Below are positions 1 to 6,129 of a stretch of 6,354 bases of DNA, piece by piece (positions within the stretch are counted from its first letter, which is position 1; each line of letters starts with the position of its first letter). The notes beneath the pieces are model-generated. The model had not been told where the DNA came from. It worked only from the letters and a program-made list of their open reading frames with translations, and searched no databases. Origin of the DNA: Nitrospirota bacterium (GTDB taxonomy: Bacteria > Nitrospirota > Nitrospiria > Nitrospirales > UBA8639); assembly GCA_020355985.1 (NCBI GenBank), contig CP070628.1, forward strand, positions 1,561,806 through 1,568,159, written 5' to 3'. The translations under genes and the position numbers were made by a program.

Positions 1-113
1 CGTGTTTTGTCGTTTAGTTTTCTTACTCAACATACGGAGCATAATCCAAGGTTTTATGCCTATGAATGCATACATATATTCCGGCATTCTCGTGCGAATA
101 ATGTAGGCCCATG

Positions 114-863
114 TTAGGGAATGGAGGTTGGAACGTAAAAGTTGAGTGGATTCATCGCCTGGTAACTTATGTTGGCACCTATGCCTGCTTCAGTGTCGAC
201 GTAGCCTCCTATGGTGCCTGATTCAAAATGATAGAGGTCTTTAGGGGAAGAGGGCTGGTTGTTGTACCGTTGCACAAGATTTTTGAATGTGAGTTTCCCT
301 TCCTCGATTCGTAATAAATGATCATCATTTCCATAGTCTGGAAATGCGGGATGGGGCCGGCAAGTGTCGACGGCAGCATTGAAAATGGGATGGAGGCGCA
401 AAAAGGTATTGAATGCCATTTCAGCAGTGAGACGTTGATTCTCTGGAAGTTGTGCCAAGAATTTCTGGCGAGATAGGCCTTTGGGATGTGTGTCATCGAA
501 GATCACGGCATGACGGTTGTCAAAAGCAATGGCACCGCTGGGTATTTGGCCGCCCGTCAGGTCAGCCAACGTGACGAAATGCACATAGTCTTTTTTCCTG
601 GCCTTCTCTGTGTCCTTGGGCTTGTATTGTCCAGGAACGATTTGGAGAAAAAGGTCTCGATGTTTTGCCGCAAGAATTCGGATGGACGATTTCTCCTTAG
701 AAATTTTGCACATGCTCGGACTAAATGGGGTCGGGGCTAATCGAAGAGCAAGCATATGCTCGGCATACACTGAAAAAGGAAAAGCTGACATACTGATTCC
801 ATTTACGAACACGAAACCACACATCGTCAACCAGCGTCGGAATGTATATTGAGTAAGAAACAT
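114..863 (-). CDS. Exported protein of unknown function (249 aa)
   Basis: I do not recognise this protein. The open frame extends to a TTG at 881, but AGGAGG lies inside that extension, 9 nt before the ATG at 863, so ATG 863 is the probable start. Residues 1-34 form a Sec signal peptide: RRW near the front, a hydrophobic stretch at about 11-31, and a VYA|E cleavage site after Ala34. The mature part has two Cys (C52, C168) that could form a disulfide if it is periplasmic. It is mixed and soluble-looking, with no further membrane segment, lipobox or familiar catalytic motif. A central basic patch (KARKK, about 87-91) and a Gly-rich stretch near residues 216-230 are the only compositional marks. 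It is the last gene on its strand here, 170 bp after the small His/Cys protein gene, so it may have its own promoter. I see no terminator in bases 1-113. Being a real gene is well supported; its function is not. Confidence 0.8.
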   Translation of the reverse strand: MFLTQYTFRRWLTMCGFVFVNGISMSAFPFSVYAEHMLALRLAPTPFSPSMCKISKEKSSIRILAAKHRDLFLQIVPGQYKPKDTEKARKKDYVHFVTLADLTGGQIPSGAIAFDNRHAVIFDDTHPKGLSRQKFLAQLPENQRLTAEMAFNTFLRLHPIFNAAVDTCRPHPAFPDYGNDDHLLRIEEGKLTFKNLVQRYNNQPSSPKDLYHFESGTIGGYVDTEAGIGANISYQAMNPLNFYVPTSIP

Positions 864-870
864 TGTTTTT

Positions 871-879
871 AACCTCCTC
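871..879 (-). promoter_or_regulatory. Shine-Dalgarno site that fixes the start at 863
   Basis: On the minus strand this reads GAGGAGGTT, a near-complete anti-16S match, followed by a short A-rich spacer and ATG at 863. It would be translated as Arg-Arg-Leu if the upstream TTG at 881 were the start. That makes the longer version of the protein unlikely. Confidence 0.8.
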
Positions 880-1033
880 AAAATGAAAGACGCGCAGAGG
901 TTCCCTTTCTGTGCTGCTCTTTTCTCAGTCTGATTGGCCTCAAAAGCATCTCCGAAGCCATACAGTAACTTCGTATGAAGATTGAGAATTCAAACAGTCT
1001 TGAAAGAGAAGGATGTCCCTCTGTGTGTGATGC

Positions 1034-1351
1034 CTAATGACCCATTAAGAGGGAGAAGGCTGGCGGAGCTCGAGAATCTGCTGAAAAAAGGAGGGAGGAC
1101 GGGTGGTGGGTTGGATAGGGGCGGAATCTAGGTGTGATAACACCATGCGATTGAACTAGAAAAACAGATGGCGTGTGAATCGCGTGACTGGCCTTACACA
1201 TCCAATCACACCATGTTTGAGAGTGACTTTGCTGCGTGTGGTGGTGATCGATGGCATGACTGGTCATTGGACTAATCAACGCAGTGCTGATCAGAAGGAG
1301 CCATAGCCCAAGGCCAGCAGCTAGAACTTTTTGAAGGGATTGAGTTCTCAT
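1034..1351 (-). CDS. Small secreted His/Cys protein with C-x-W-x-C and S-R-A-P-P tail (105 aa)
   Basis: Residues 1-33 are a Sec signal peptide: basic start, hydrophobic core at about 9-27, SHA|ID cleavage. The mature protein opens with a His-rich segment (DHHHTQQSHS, 35-44), followed at once by C48-D-W-M-C52. The rest is Pro/His-rich and ends with SRAPPAF (93-99) a few residues before the stop. The same three landmarks occur in the protein encoded at 1863-2207, so the two are paralogs; a third, broken copy lies at 6130-6354. His plus a Cys pair in a secreted peptide suggests metal binding or redox sensing, but that is inference. The layout (signal, His/Cys motif, R-x-P-P tail) recalls DUF2946 proteins, which I believe can occur near copper-linked TonB receptors; membership is unproven. 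The SD is weak (GGA, 6 nt before ATG), and a 4-codon reading frame from 1362 overlaps the start. The gene lies 108 bp after the HTH gene. Confidence 0.8.
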   Translation of the reverse strand: MRTQSLQKVLAAGLGLWLLLISTALISPMTSHAIDHHHTQQSHSQTWCDWMCKASHAIHTPSVFLVQSHGVITPRFRPYPTHHPSSLLFSADSRAPPAFSLLMGH

Positions 1352-1459
1352 GAATTATCCATGAAAGTCAGGAAGCATTACCCTAGGCACCACCATACGC
1401 ATTTTGTGAAATTTCCTCTACAGATGGATGCCGTCACTTGCAACATTTGAGACAAGAAA

Positions 1460-1666
1460 TTATCGCGTTCTTGTGAGGACCGGTTCCCAATAGTCTTTAC
1501 GGTTGTCTTGCACCAGGGTGTTCACGGATTCACGGAAAATTCTTAGACTGCCTTTTCCGATTTTCGTGGCTTTGAGTCGTCCTTCATCGACCCAACGGTA
1601 AATCGTCCACCGACTGACGTTCAATGCTTGTGCGGCTTCGCCGACGCGTAAGAGTTGCTGATCCAT
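1460..1666 (-). CDS. Excisionase/MerR-like helix-turn-helix DNA-binding protein (68 aa)
   Basis: Almost the whole protein is one winged-helix domain of the SinI/excisionase HTH_17 type. LLRVGEAAQALNVS (5-18) is the first part of the HTH, RWTIYRWVDEGRLKA (19-33) is the recognition helix and turn, and KIGKGSLRIFRESVNTLV (35-52) is the wing and closing helix. The 68-residue length is normal for these stand-alone proteins. It has no effector domain and no Cys, so by itself it cannot be called a metal sensor, unlike true MerR regulators such as CueR. A strong SD (GAGGAGGA, 8 nt spacing) fixes ATG 1666. The gene sits between two paralogous small secreted-protein genes, with 196 bp of leader that holds two inverted repeats. 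That makes it a candidate local regulator, possibly autoregulatory. It could equally be a leftover phage or plasmid control protein, though I see no integrase or other mobile gene nearby. Confidence 0.85.
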   Translation of the reverse strand: MDQQLLRVGEAAQALNVSRWTIYRWVDEGRLKATKIGKGSLRIFRESVNTLVQDNRKDYWEPVLTRTR

Positions 1667-1720
1667 GCTTTCTGTCCTCCTCTCAATAGGGCATTCAATG
1701 TATGTTCAGGAAATCGCATT

Positions 1721-1731
1721 GATTTCAAATC
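1721..1731. repeat. 11-bp palindrome upstream of the HTH gene
   Basis: GATTTCAAATC is a perfect inverted repeat of 5-bp arms around one base. It lies 55 bp upstream of the HTH start codon, where an operator would sit. A further GATTT follows on the minus strand toward the gene. It is short and A/T-rich, so chance is quite possible. Confidence 0.25.
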
Positions 1732-1772
1732 TTGATGGAAGGTCTCTTCATGCCTTGCAGACTAGAAGATTT

Positions 1773-1799
1773 TTTCCATGTAAATCTCTACATAGGAAA
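1773..1799. repeat. Imperfect inverted repeat in the leader of the HTH gene
   Basis: TTTCCATGTA and TACATAGGAAA pair over 10 bp with one bulged A, separated by the 6-base loop AATCTC. It lies between the 114-residue secreted-protein gene (stop at 1863) and the HTH gene. No T-run follows on the minus strand, so it does not look like a terminator for the upstream gene. It could be an operator or an mRNA stem-loop. Confidence 0.4.
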
Positions 1800-1862
1800 T
1801 GGCATCTTCAACACTTCCAAATGAAGAGGCTGCTCCCAAAATGCGAAACCATGTGATGGTGA

Positions 1863-2207
1863 TTAAAGAGAAAGGAATGAACGAGGTGGGGCACGGGATT
1901 GAGTCGAAATGGCATCATGTTGAAGTGTAATTGTGGAAGAATTCGGAAGAGTCGCAACAACTAACAGATCCGGTTTTGTCTCAGGTGTTGAGGCGATTTG
2001 ACCGGTTGAGGAATAGGAGCCAACTTGGCAAGCCCACACACAAAGCGTGGAATGGTCGGTCGTGTGTTGAGTGTGGTGGTTCTCCCCATTGAGGGGAACG
2101 GCATGAGCGAACATGCAAAATGATGCGGCACCAAGCAAAAATACGTACAGTGATGAAAGAAAGATCCCTCCTGACCGTAAATGAGTGATTTTTGAGAAAT
2201 GTCCCAT
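1863..2207 (-). CDS. Small secreted His/Cys protein with C-x-W-x-C and S-R-A-P-P tail, downstream of exbD (114 aa)
   Basis: This is a paralog of the protein at 1034-1351. It has a signal peptide with hydrophobic core at about 14-33 and an AHA|VP cleavage site after residue 36. The mature start is His-rich (HHTQHTTDHS, 44-53), followed by C56-V-W-A-C60. A Thr/Ser-rich linker leads to SRAPPRSF (104-111) next to the stop. The spacing from the second Cys to the RAPP motif is 44 residues, against 41 in the paralog. It begins 20 bp after the exbD stop on the same strand, so it is very probably translated from the TonB operon mRNA. The SD is weak (no AGGAG within 12 nt), which fits read-through or coupling from exbD. 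A role binding or handling a metal in the periplasm, serving the TonB system, is a reasonable guess; a purely structural role is not excluded. Confidence 0.82.
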   Translation of the reverse strand: MGHFSKITHLRSGGIFLSSLYVFLLGAASFCMFAHAVPLNGENHHTQHTTDHSTLCVWACQVGSYSSTGQIASTPETKPDLLVVATLPNSSTITLQHDAISTQSRAPPRSFLSL

Positions 2208-2227
2208 GATATTGCAGGAAATCTCGC

Positions 2228-2638
2228 CTATGGTGTTGTTTCAGGTTCTGTCGCAATAGCCATATTGGGAATGCCACTCAGGCGGACTTTATCCATGACC
2301 TTGACCACCAATCCGTGCTGCACATGTTCATCTGCGTTGATCACAATTGTCGGGTCTGCGTCTTTTTGGATAAGCTCTAAGAGCCTTGTTTGAAGTTCAT
2401 GAATCGTAATCATATCTTTGTTGTAAAACAAGTCCCCATTTTCCGTGATTGTCAAAGAGACAGGTTGTTGAACTTTGTTGGTTGTGGAAATGGCTTCAGG
2501 AAGATTTACGGGCATGCCATGTTGCATCGTCATCGACAATGTCGCAATCATAAAGAACACCAACAGGAAAAACATGGTGTCGATCATGGGGATGATTTCA
2601 ATGCGGGGTTTCTTTTTGGCGGCGGCAGGCACTCTCAT
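2228..2638 (-). CDS. exbD: ExbD/TolR-family proton-channel subunit (136 aa)
   Basis: ExbD is the dimeric subunit that sits inside the ExbB pentamer in the inner membrane and couples proton flow to TonB. The sequence shows the usual layout: a short basic cytoplasmic tail (KKKPR, 8-12), then IEIIPMIDTMFFLLVFFMI (13-31) as the single membrane helix with the conserved channel aspartate D20 (counterpart of E. coli Asp25). A periplasmic domain of about 100 residues follows, with LTITENGDLFYN and DPTIVINADEHVQHGLVVKVMDKV. Length is normal for the family. Its ATG overlaps the exbB stop by 4 bp (ATGA), so translation is coupled. TolR is the alternative name, but the company of two TonB-domain proteins and the absence of tolA/tolB/pal favour ExbD. 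Confidence 0.95.
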   Translation of the reverse strand: MRVPAAAKKKPRIEIIPMIDTMFFLLVFFMIATLSMTMQHGMPVNLPEAISTTNKVQQPVSLTITENGDLFYNKDMITIHELQTRLLELIQKDADPTIVINADEHVQHGLVVKVMDKVRLSGIPNMAIATEPETTP

Positions 2639-3246
2639 GGCCTGGTCTCTTCGACGACGCGTTGTAGGGCGGCCTCAGTTTTTGTCGCGTAATGTTCGAT
2701 TTTTTCAGTTTCTTGTTCCAGACGGGCTAAGAAAAAATTGTAAGGAATCAAAGTCGTCACAGCCACGAAAATTCCAGCGGCTGTACAGATCAGAGCTTCG
2801 GCGACTCCACCTGTTACGGCATGTGGATTGCCCAATCCGGATTTTGACATGATGCCAAATGAATCAATCATGCCGATGATGGTCCCAAGAAGTCCCAAGA
2901 GCGGGCCGAGCGTAATAACCGTATCCAATGCAGGAAGACCGCGTTTCATCTTTGTGAGTTCGACAATAGCCGTAGCCTCCATGGCTTTGGTGGGGCAGTA
3001 GGGACGTTGGAGTACCCCTGTGGAAATAACGCGAAGGACAGGACTGGTCTGGTTTTCAGCCACCGCGAGTGCATCGGTGAATTTCTCTTGTTCGATCAGT
3101 GAGAGCATCTTAGGCGCCAAAGAGCTAGGTCCACATTTTTTAAAATAGATAAAGCGTTCAATACTAATGGTGAGAGCTAAAAGTGAGCAGCCAATGATCG
3201 GAATCATCATCCATCCGCCACTGAGCAGTAGGTTGATTATGTCCAT
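2635..3246 (-). CDS. exbB: ExbB/TolQ/MotA-family proton-channel subunit (203 aa)
   Basis: ExbB forms the pentameric inner-membrane channel that works with ExbD to energise TonB. Three membrane helices are visible at about 10-33, 108-130 (LGPLLGLLGTIIGMIDSF, the family signature) and 145-172 (VTGGVAEALICTAAGIFVAV). The conserved Thr of TM3 is present (T155 in ALICTAAG). The cytoplasmic loop between TM1 and TM2 contains the expected helical segment with TKMKRGLPALDTV. At 203 residues it is the short form, without the N-terminal extension found in some ExbB proteins. It starts 30 bp after tonB and overlaps exbD by 4 bp. A modest SD (TAGGA, about 11 nt before ATG) precedes it. Confidence 0.95.
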   Translation of the reverse strand: MDIINLLLSGGWMMIPIIGCSLLALTISIERFIYFKKCGPSSLAPKMLSLIEQEKFTDALAVAENQTSPVLRVISTGVLQRPYCPTKAMEATAIVELTKMKRGLPALDTVITLGPLLGLLGTIIGMIDSFGIMSKSGLGNPHAVTGGVAEALICTAAGIFVAVTTLIPYNFFLARLEQETEKIEHYATKTEAALQRVVEETRP

Positions 3247-3276
3247 TCTCGTGTCTTTTCCTAGGTTCCTCGATTG

Positions 3277-4170
3277 TTAGCTGCTGAGATCAAATTTAAT
3301 GGGAATATCGACCCATTTCCTGATAGGAATGTTCCCATCTTTGGCTGGTTGAAATGTCCAGCTTTTGACTGCTTCCTTCGCTGACTGATCCAATGTGGGA
3401 TGCCCAGAGCTTTTCCGAACTTTCACCTCATTGGGTACCCCCTGTGTGTCGATGAGTGTGCGGACAATGACCGTTCCTTCCCATCCGGATTCTCTCGCCA
3501 CACGTGGGTAGACCGGTCTGAATGATGTAATGATGGTTGGTCTGGTTCTTGTTGATCCAGTCACAACAGGTGGTGTGGCTGTGAGGGTCTGAGGCTTAGG
3601 CAATGTTGGGGGTGCAGGCAGTGAGCGAGCCGTCGAGCGCTCTTTCCTAGAAATCGGTATTGGAGGCATGGCACGACTGGCAGCGCCCTGTCGAGTCTGT
3701 CTTGTTGGAAAGGAGGGTGATGCCGGTTGAGTTTGTGCCGGAACCCGCATTTTCATCATGCCCCTGGCTGTCATGGCCTGTGCAGCACGAGTATCTTTTA
3801 AGATGGTTTTTGCCGGTTTGGGAAGTGTCAAAGCCGATGGCTTCATCGTAGATGGTGGCGAAAGAGAAGCCTGCAATGGCGGTGGCGGAGGTTGCGCCTG
3901 ATTGATTCGTGTTGGAGGAATAGGCGGGGAAGGTGATTTCTGCAGTGCAGTACGTGGTTGTATGGGTGTCCTAGGAGTTGGCGCTGCCTGAAAGACTTGT
4001 GGCCCTGGCAGTAAGGTGACCTGAACGGTTGGGGTTTCCTCGTTCATGATTTGGGTATTGGGCAAGTAGTGTAAGACGGTCACTAGCAGTCCGTGCAGGA
4101 AAATGCTGCCCAATGTGCTAAGAACAAAAATGCGGGTATCCGAATGTTGATCAGGAAATGTCGATGTCAC
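3277..4170 (-). CDS. tonB: TonB energy transducer, full-length, GTG start (297 aa)
   Basis: TonB spans the periplasm and transmits ExbBD energy to outer-membrane receptors. The architecture is classical. A short cytoplasmic tail is followed by one membrane helix at about 13-36 containing SIFLHGLL; the His in the helix matches the family's usual transmembrane histidine. A long Pro-rich, basic linker follows (about 45-215, with PPPPP at 95-99), then the C-terminal TonB domain (216-297). In that domain YP (221-222), ESGWEGTVIVR, SSGHPTLDQSAKEAVKSW and FQPAKDG are all intact. The GTG start overlaps the TPR gene stop (GTGA) and has no good SD, so translation is probably coupled. Its C-terminal domain is roughly half identical to that of the protein at 5241-5849, indicating duplication. 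The Pro-rich linker lacks the long Glu-Pro/Lys-Pro runs of enteric TonB. Confidence 0.93.
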   Translation of the reverse strand: MTSTFPDQHSDTRIFVLSTLGSIFLHGLLVTVLHYLPNTQIMNEETPTVQVTLLPGPQVFQAAPTPRTPIQPRTALQKSPSPPIPPTRINQAQPPPPPLQASLSPPSTMKPSALTLPKPAKTILKDTRAAQAMTARGMMKMRVPAQTQPASPSFPTRQTRQGAASRAMPPIPISRKERSTARSLPAPPTLPKPQTLTATPPVVTGSTRTRPTIITSFRPVYPRVARESGWEGTVIVRTLIDTQGVPNEVKVRKSSGHPTLDQSAKEAVKSWTFQPAKDGNIPIRKWVDIPIKFDLSS

Positions 4171-5204
4171 GACCCGACCCGTTTTAGGAGTTTGGCGATT
4201 CGTTCATCTTGTCCACCAAGTTTCACATATTCTTTATAATATTCTAGAGCTTTTTCAGGTACATTATGATGAAACTCATAAAGCAGCCCCAAATTATAAT
4301 GGGCTTCCGACATACGAGGATTCAGGACCAACGCGGCCTGGTACTGTTCTTCAGCCTGCTTCAATTTCGAAAGGGCGGTATAGACGACGCCTAGGTTAAT
4401 GTGGGCTTCGGGATTTTCCGGATCTAGGCGGAGGACATTTTCAAATGCTTCAGCAGCTTCTAGATATTGTTCTTGTTGTTGATACAAGATTCCTAGATTG
4501 AAATAGGGGTCGACCATTTTTTGTTGAAGGGTGGTGACTTGTTGATACGCATGAATCGCTTGTTCGGTCTGGTTGGTTTGTTGCGCCATTGAACCTGTTA
4601 GGAGCCACCCATTCACATGTTTTGGATTCTGAGCCGTTAATTGCTCAACATACGGCTGTGCTTGTTCGAGATTTCCCTGCTGAACGAACCAAAAGGCCAG
4701 GCCATAGAGAGAGTCCCCTTGATGGGGGGCTATTTCTAAGACCTTACGATGTGCCTCGATAGCCTTGGTTGCTTGTTGTTGCTGGTCGAAAAGGGCGGCG
4801 AGTGCCGTCCAGCTTTCTAAATAATTCGGGTAGATGGTTGAGGCCTGACGAAAGGCTTGTTCTGCTTCCTCGAATTTCCCCTGATCTTGAAAGACAAATC
4901 CTAAATCCACATAGGCTTGGGCAAATGAGGGATAGGCTTTAACCGATTGTTGCAGCGCGGCAATGGCTTCTTCCGGTTGGTGCAGTTGCGTGAAGACCAA
5001 TCCCAGAAGGTGATGCGCTTCAGCATAGTTGGGATAGAGGTGGATGGCGCGTTCTAAGGGAGCCTTGGCGGAAGCCCATTGTTTGTGTTGATACGCTGTA
5101 TAGGCTTGAGCGACCAGATCTTGAGCTTGCCCTGCATAACTAATTGGTTTGGGGCTGAACGCCAAGATTAAGGTAAAAAATAGGAAAAGATGGGTGTGTC
5201 TCAT
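4167..5204 (-). CDS. Secreted tetratricopeptide-repeat protein (345 aa)
   Basis: A signal peptide (residues 1-24: hydrophobic LFLFFTLILAF, ending near SYAG) is followed by tandem TPR units to the end. I count about nine 34-residue repeats from residue 27 to 332. Each carries the Gly/Ala-8 and Ala-20 pattern and the closing proline, for example YPNYAEAHHLLGLVF, YPSFAQAYVDLGFVF, DPENPEAHINLGVVY and NPRMSEAHYNLGLLY. There is no enzyme domain, so it is a binding scaffold, probably in the periplasm. It is Gln-rich. The gene lies 36 bp after the short TonB-like gene and overlaps tonB by 4 bp, so it is made together with the transducer. It may organise TonB or a receptor, but its partner cannot be read from sequence. 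The SD GAGGG lies 4 nt before ATG. Confidence 0.92.
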   Translation of the reverse strand: MRHTHLFLFFTLILAFSPKPISYAGQAQDLVAQAYTAYQHKQWASAKAPLERAIHLYPNYAEAHHLLGLVFTQLHQPEEAIAALQQSVKAYPSFAQAYVDLGFVFQDQGKFEEAEQAFRQASTIYPNYLESWTALAALFDQQQQATKAIEAHRKVLEIAPHQGDSLYGLAFWFVQQGNLEQAQPYVEQLTAQNPKHVNGWLLTGSMAQQTNQTEQAIHAYQQVTTLQQKMVDPYFNLGILYQQQEQYLEAAEAFENVLRLDPENPEAHINLGVVYTALSKLKQAEEQYQAALVLNPRMSEAHYNLGLLYEFHHNVPEKALEYYKEYVKLGGQDERIAKLLKRVGS

Positions 5205-5240
5205 TTATCCCTCGGTTTTTTAGGGCATGTCATGGAACAT

Positions 5241-5849
5241 TTACGGCACCAGATCAAATTGAATGGGAATATCGACAGTGGTGGCCACTGGGAAGCCCCC
5301 ATTTTTAGCCGGAGAAAAGGTCCATTGTGTCGCAGTGTTGATCGCATTGTCATCCAGTAGTTGATGCCCAGAACTTTGGTGGATGGTTCCTGACTCCACC
5401 GTCCCGTTCGCCAATATGTTCAAGCGAACGATGACTCGTCCATGCCAACCCTGTTCTCGAGCTTGTCGTGGATATAGCGGACGTTCCGTTTTCAAGGGTT
5501 TGACAGGAGTATGGAGATTTCTAGTTTTGGCGGTTTGATCCAGAAGGATGTTTGATTGAGTTGGGCTCGGCTTAATCAGTGCCAGATCTGGCAGAGATAT
5601 ATATCTTGTCAGACTTACGTGCGTAGATGTTGAAATTTCCGGAATTGGAAAATTCAGGTCCTTTGGCATGGGCTCTACACTTGCTCCAGTAATTTCAATC
5701 ACATCCAGCGTTTCAATCTCCTCATCCACATTAGGTTCCGTGCTGCCAGCTCTTGAGAAAAGAGAAAGTAAGAGTACGGCCACCAACCAGAAGATACGGC
5801 AATGGGATACAGGCAATTGAGGCAGCATAAAACACTTCATCATGCTCAT
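5241..5849 (-). CDS. Short TonB C-terminal-domain protein with a TonB-box-like N-terminus (202 aa)
   Basis: The first gene of the operon. A hydrophobic segment (about 18-32) ends in SRA|GS, which fits either a cleaved signal peptide or a membrane anchor. The region behind it is acidic and includes EEIETLDVIEITGA (43-56), which resembles the TonB box at the N-terminus of TonB-dependent receptors. A linker of only about 65 residues with no Pro-rich rod leads to a C-terminal TonB domain (about 119-202) with YPRQAREQGWHGRVIVR, SSGHQLLDDNAI and WTFSPAKNGG, clearly paralogous to the tonB product at 3277-4170. Without the rod it may not span the periplasm. AGGA lies 4 nt before ATG 5849 and 10 nt before ATG 5843, so the third Met is a possible start. 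It could be an adaptor, a regulator or a second transducer. Confidence 0.88.
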   Translation of the reverse strand: MSMMKCFMLPQLPVSHCRIFWLVAVLLLSLFSRAGSTEPNVDEEIETLDVIEITGASVEPMPKDLNFPIPEISTSTHVSLTRYISLPDLALIKPSPTQSNILLDQTAKTRNLHTPVKPLKTERPLYPRQAREQGWHGRVIVRLNILANGTVESGTIHQSSGHQLLDDNAINTATQWTFSPAKNGGFPVATTVDIPIQFDLVP

Positions 5850-5853
5850 GGTA

Positions 5854-5923
5854 TCCTAAGCGGTACTTGAATGATTGCCAATTGGAGATGAGGCTTGTAA
5901 TGCTCACTTCCTAAACTTGAATG
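5854..5923. repeat. Duplicated 9-bp word ACTTGAATG at the operon leader
   Basis: ACTTGAATG occurs at 5865-5873 and 5915-5923, exactly 50 bp apart. Each copy is preceded on the plus strand by TCCTAA, adjacent in one copy and 5 bp away in the other. The copy at 5915-5923 covers the transcription start expected from the promoter at 5927-5955; the other is in the leader just before the first gene. The placement fits an operator pair, but no regulator can be assigned. Confidence 0.4.
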
Positions 5924-5926
5924 GTT

Positions 5927-5955
5927 ATTAAATGCACTCTATCTTTCTGTGTCAA
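5927..5955 (-). promoter_or_regulatory. Sigma70-type promoter of the TonB operon
   Basis: On the minus strand TTGACA (5950-5955, perfect -35) is followed by a 17-bp spacer and TTTAAT (5927-5932, five of six bases of the -10 consensus). Transcription would begin near 5920, leaving a leader of about 70 nt before the ATG at 5849. It is the best promoter match I found in the window and stands exactly where the operon needs one. Confidence 0.7.
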
Positions 5956-6021
5956 TCAATAGGGTATCGTTAGTCCAAAATTCAGAATATTACAGCAACA
6001 CTCGGAAAACTCATTGGGATG

Positions 6022-6046
6022 AAAAATCTCAATTGGGCAAGAGATT
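6022..6046 (-). terminator. Weak terminator-like hairpin between the broken gene and the TonB operon promoter
   Basis: On the minus strand AATCTC, a 10-base loop and GAGATT form a perfect 6-bp stem; the run of T continues for three bases beyond the stem. It is A/T-rich and therefore weak. It lies after the interrupted gene at 6130 and before the promoter at 5955, the place where a transcription unit would be expected to end. Confidence 0.35.
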
Positions 6047-6129
6047 GTTGATGACGATAAGCACTAAGATGCTCTGGTCTGAGCCACCCCGTTCAACCTT
6101 GTGCAAAGGGGGCAGTCTGAGAAGTTGAG

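Noticed and set aside
1..113. Search for a terminator after the 249-residue gene
   Set aside because: Only short A/T-rich inverted repeats around ATGCC/GGCAT are present, with no T-run on the minus strand.
486..852. Plus-strand frames of 80-84 codons
   Set aside because: They lie opposite the 249-residue gene, have no ribosome sites and translate to unstructured, Arg-rich sequence.
864..881. Longer start of the 249-residue protein at TTG 881 (adds six residues)
   Set aside because: The extension consists of the Shine-Dalgarno sequence itself; ATG 863 is correctly spaced behind it.
878..961. 27-codon basic reading frame ending in the Shine-Dalgarno site of the 249-residue gene
   Set aside because: It has no ribosome binding site of its own, no recognisable sequence, and is short enough to be chance. 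A leader peptide is possible but unsupported.
959..980. Stretch TAACTTCGTAT resembling one arm of a loxP site, with small overlapping hairpins (CGAAG/CTTCG, CATAC/GTATG)
   Set aside because: Only one arm is present, with no second arm, no recombinase gene and no phage context; the hairpins have 5-bp stems.
1762..1863. Open frame after the 114-residue gene giving a protein-like tail (SVEDAISYVEIYMEKIF)
   Set aside because: It is not in frame with the gene above, has no usable start or ribosome site, and is only about 33 codons.
1981..2277. Minus-strand 98-codon frame overlapping exbD and the small secreted-protein gene
   Set aside because: It is a shadow: it crosses two well-supported genes in another frame and has no signal peptide or family features.
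2390..2852. Plus-strand frames of 100-125 codons
   Set aside because: They lie antisense to exbD and exbB, which are beyond doubt.
6078..6122. Possible large hairpin and direct repeat GTCTGAG behind the broken gene
   Set aside because: The arms pair with several mismatches and a bulge, no T-run follows, and the 7-bp repeat is short.
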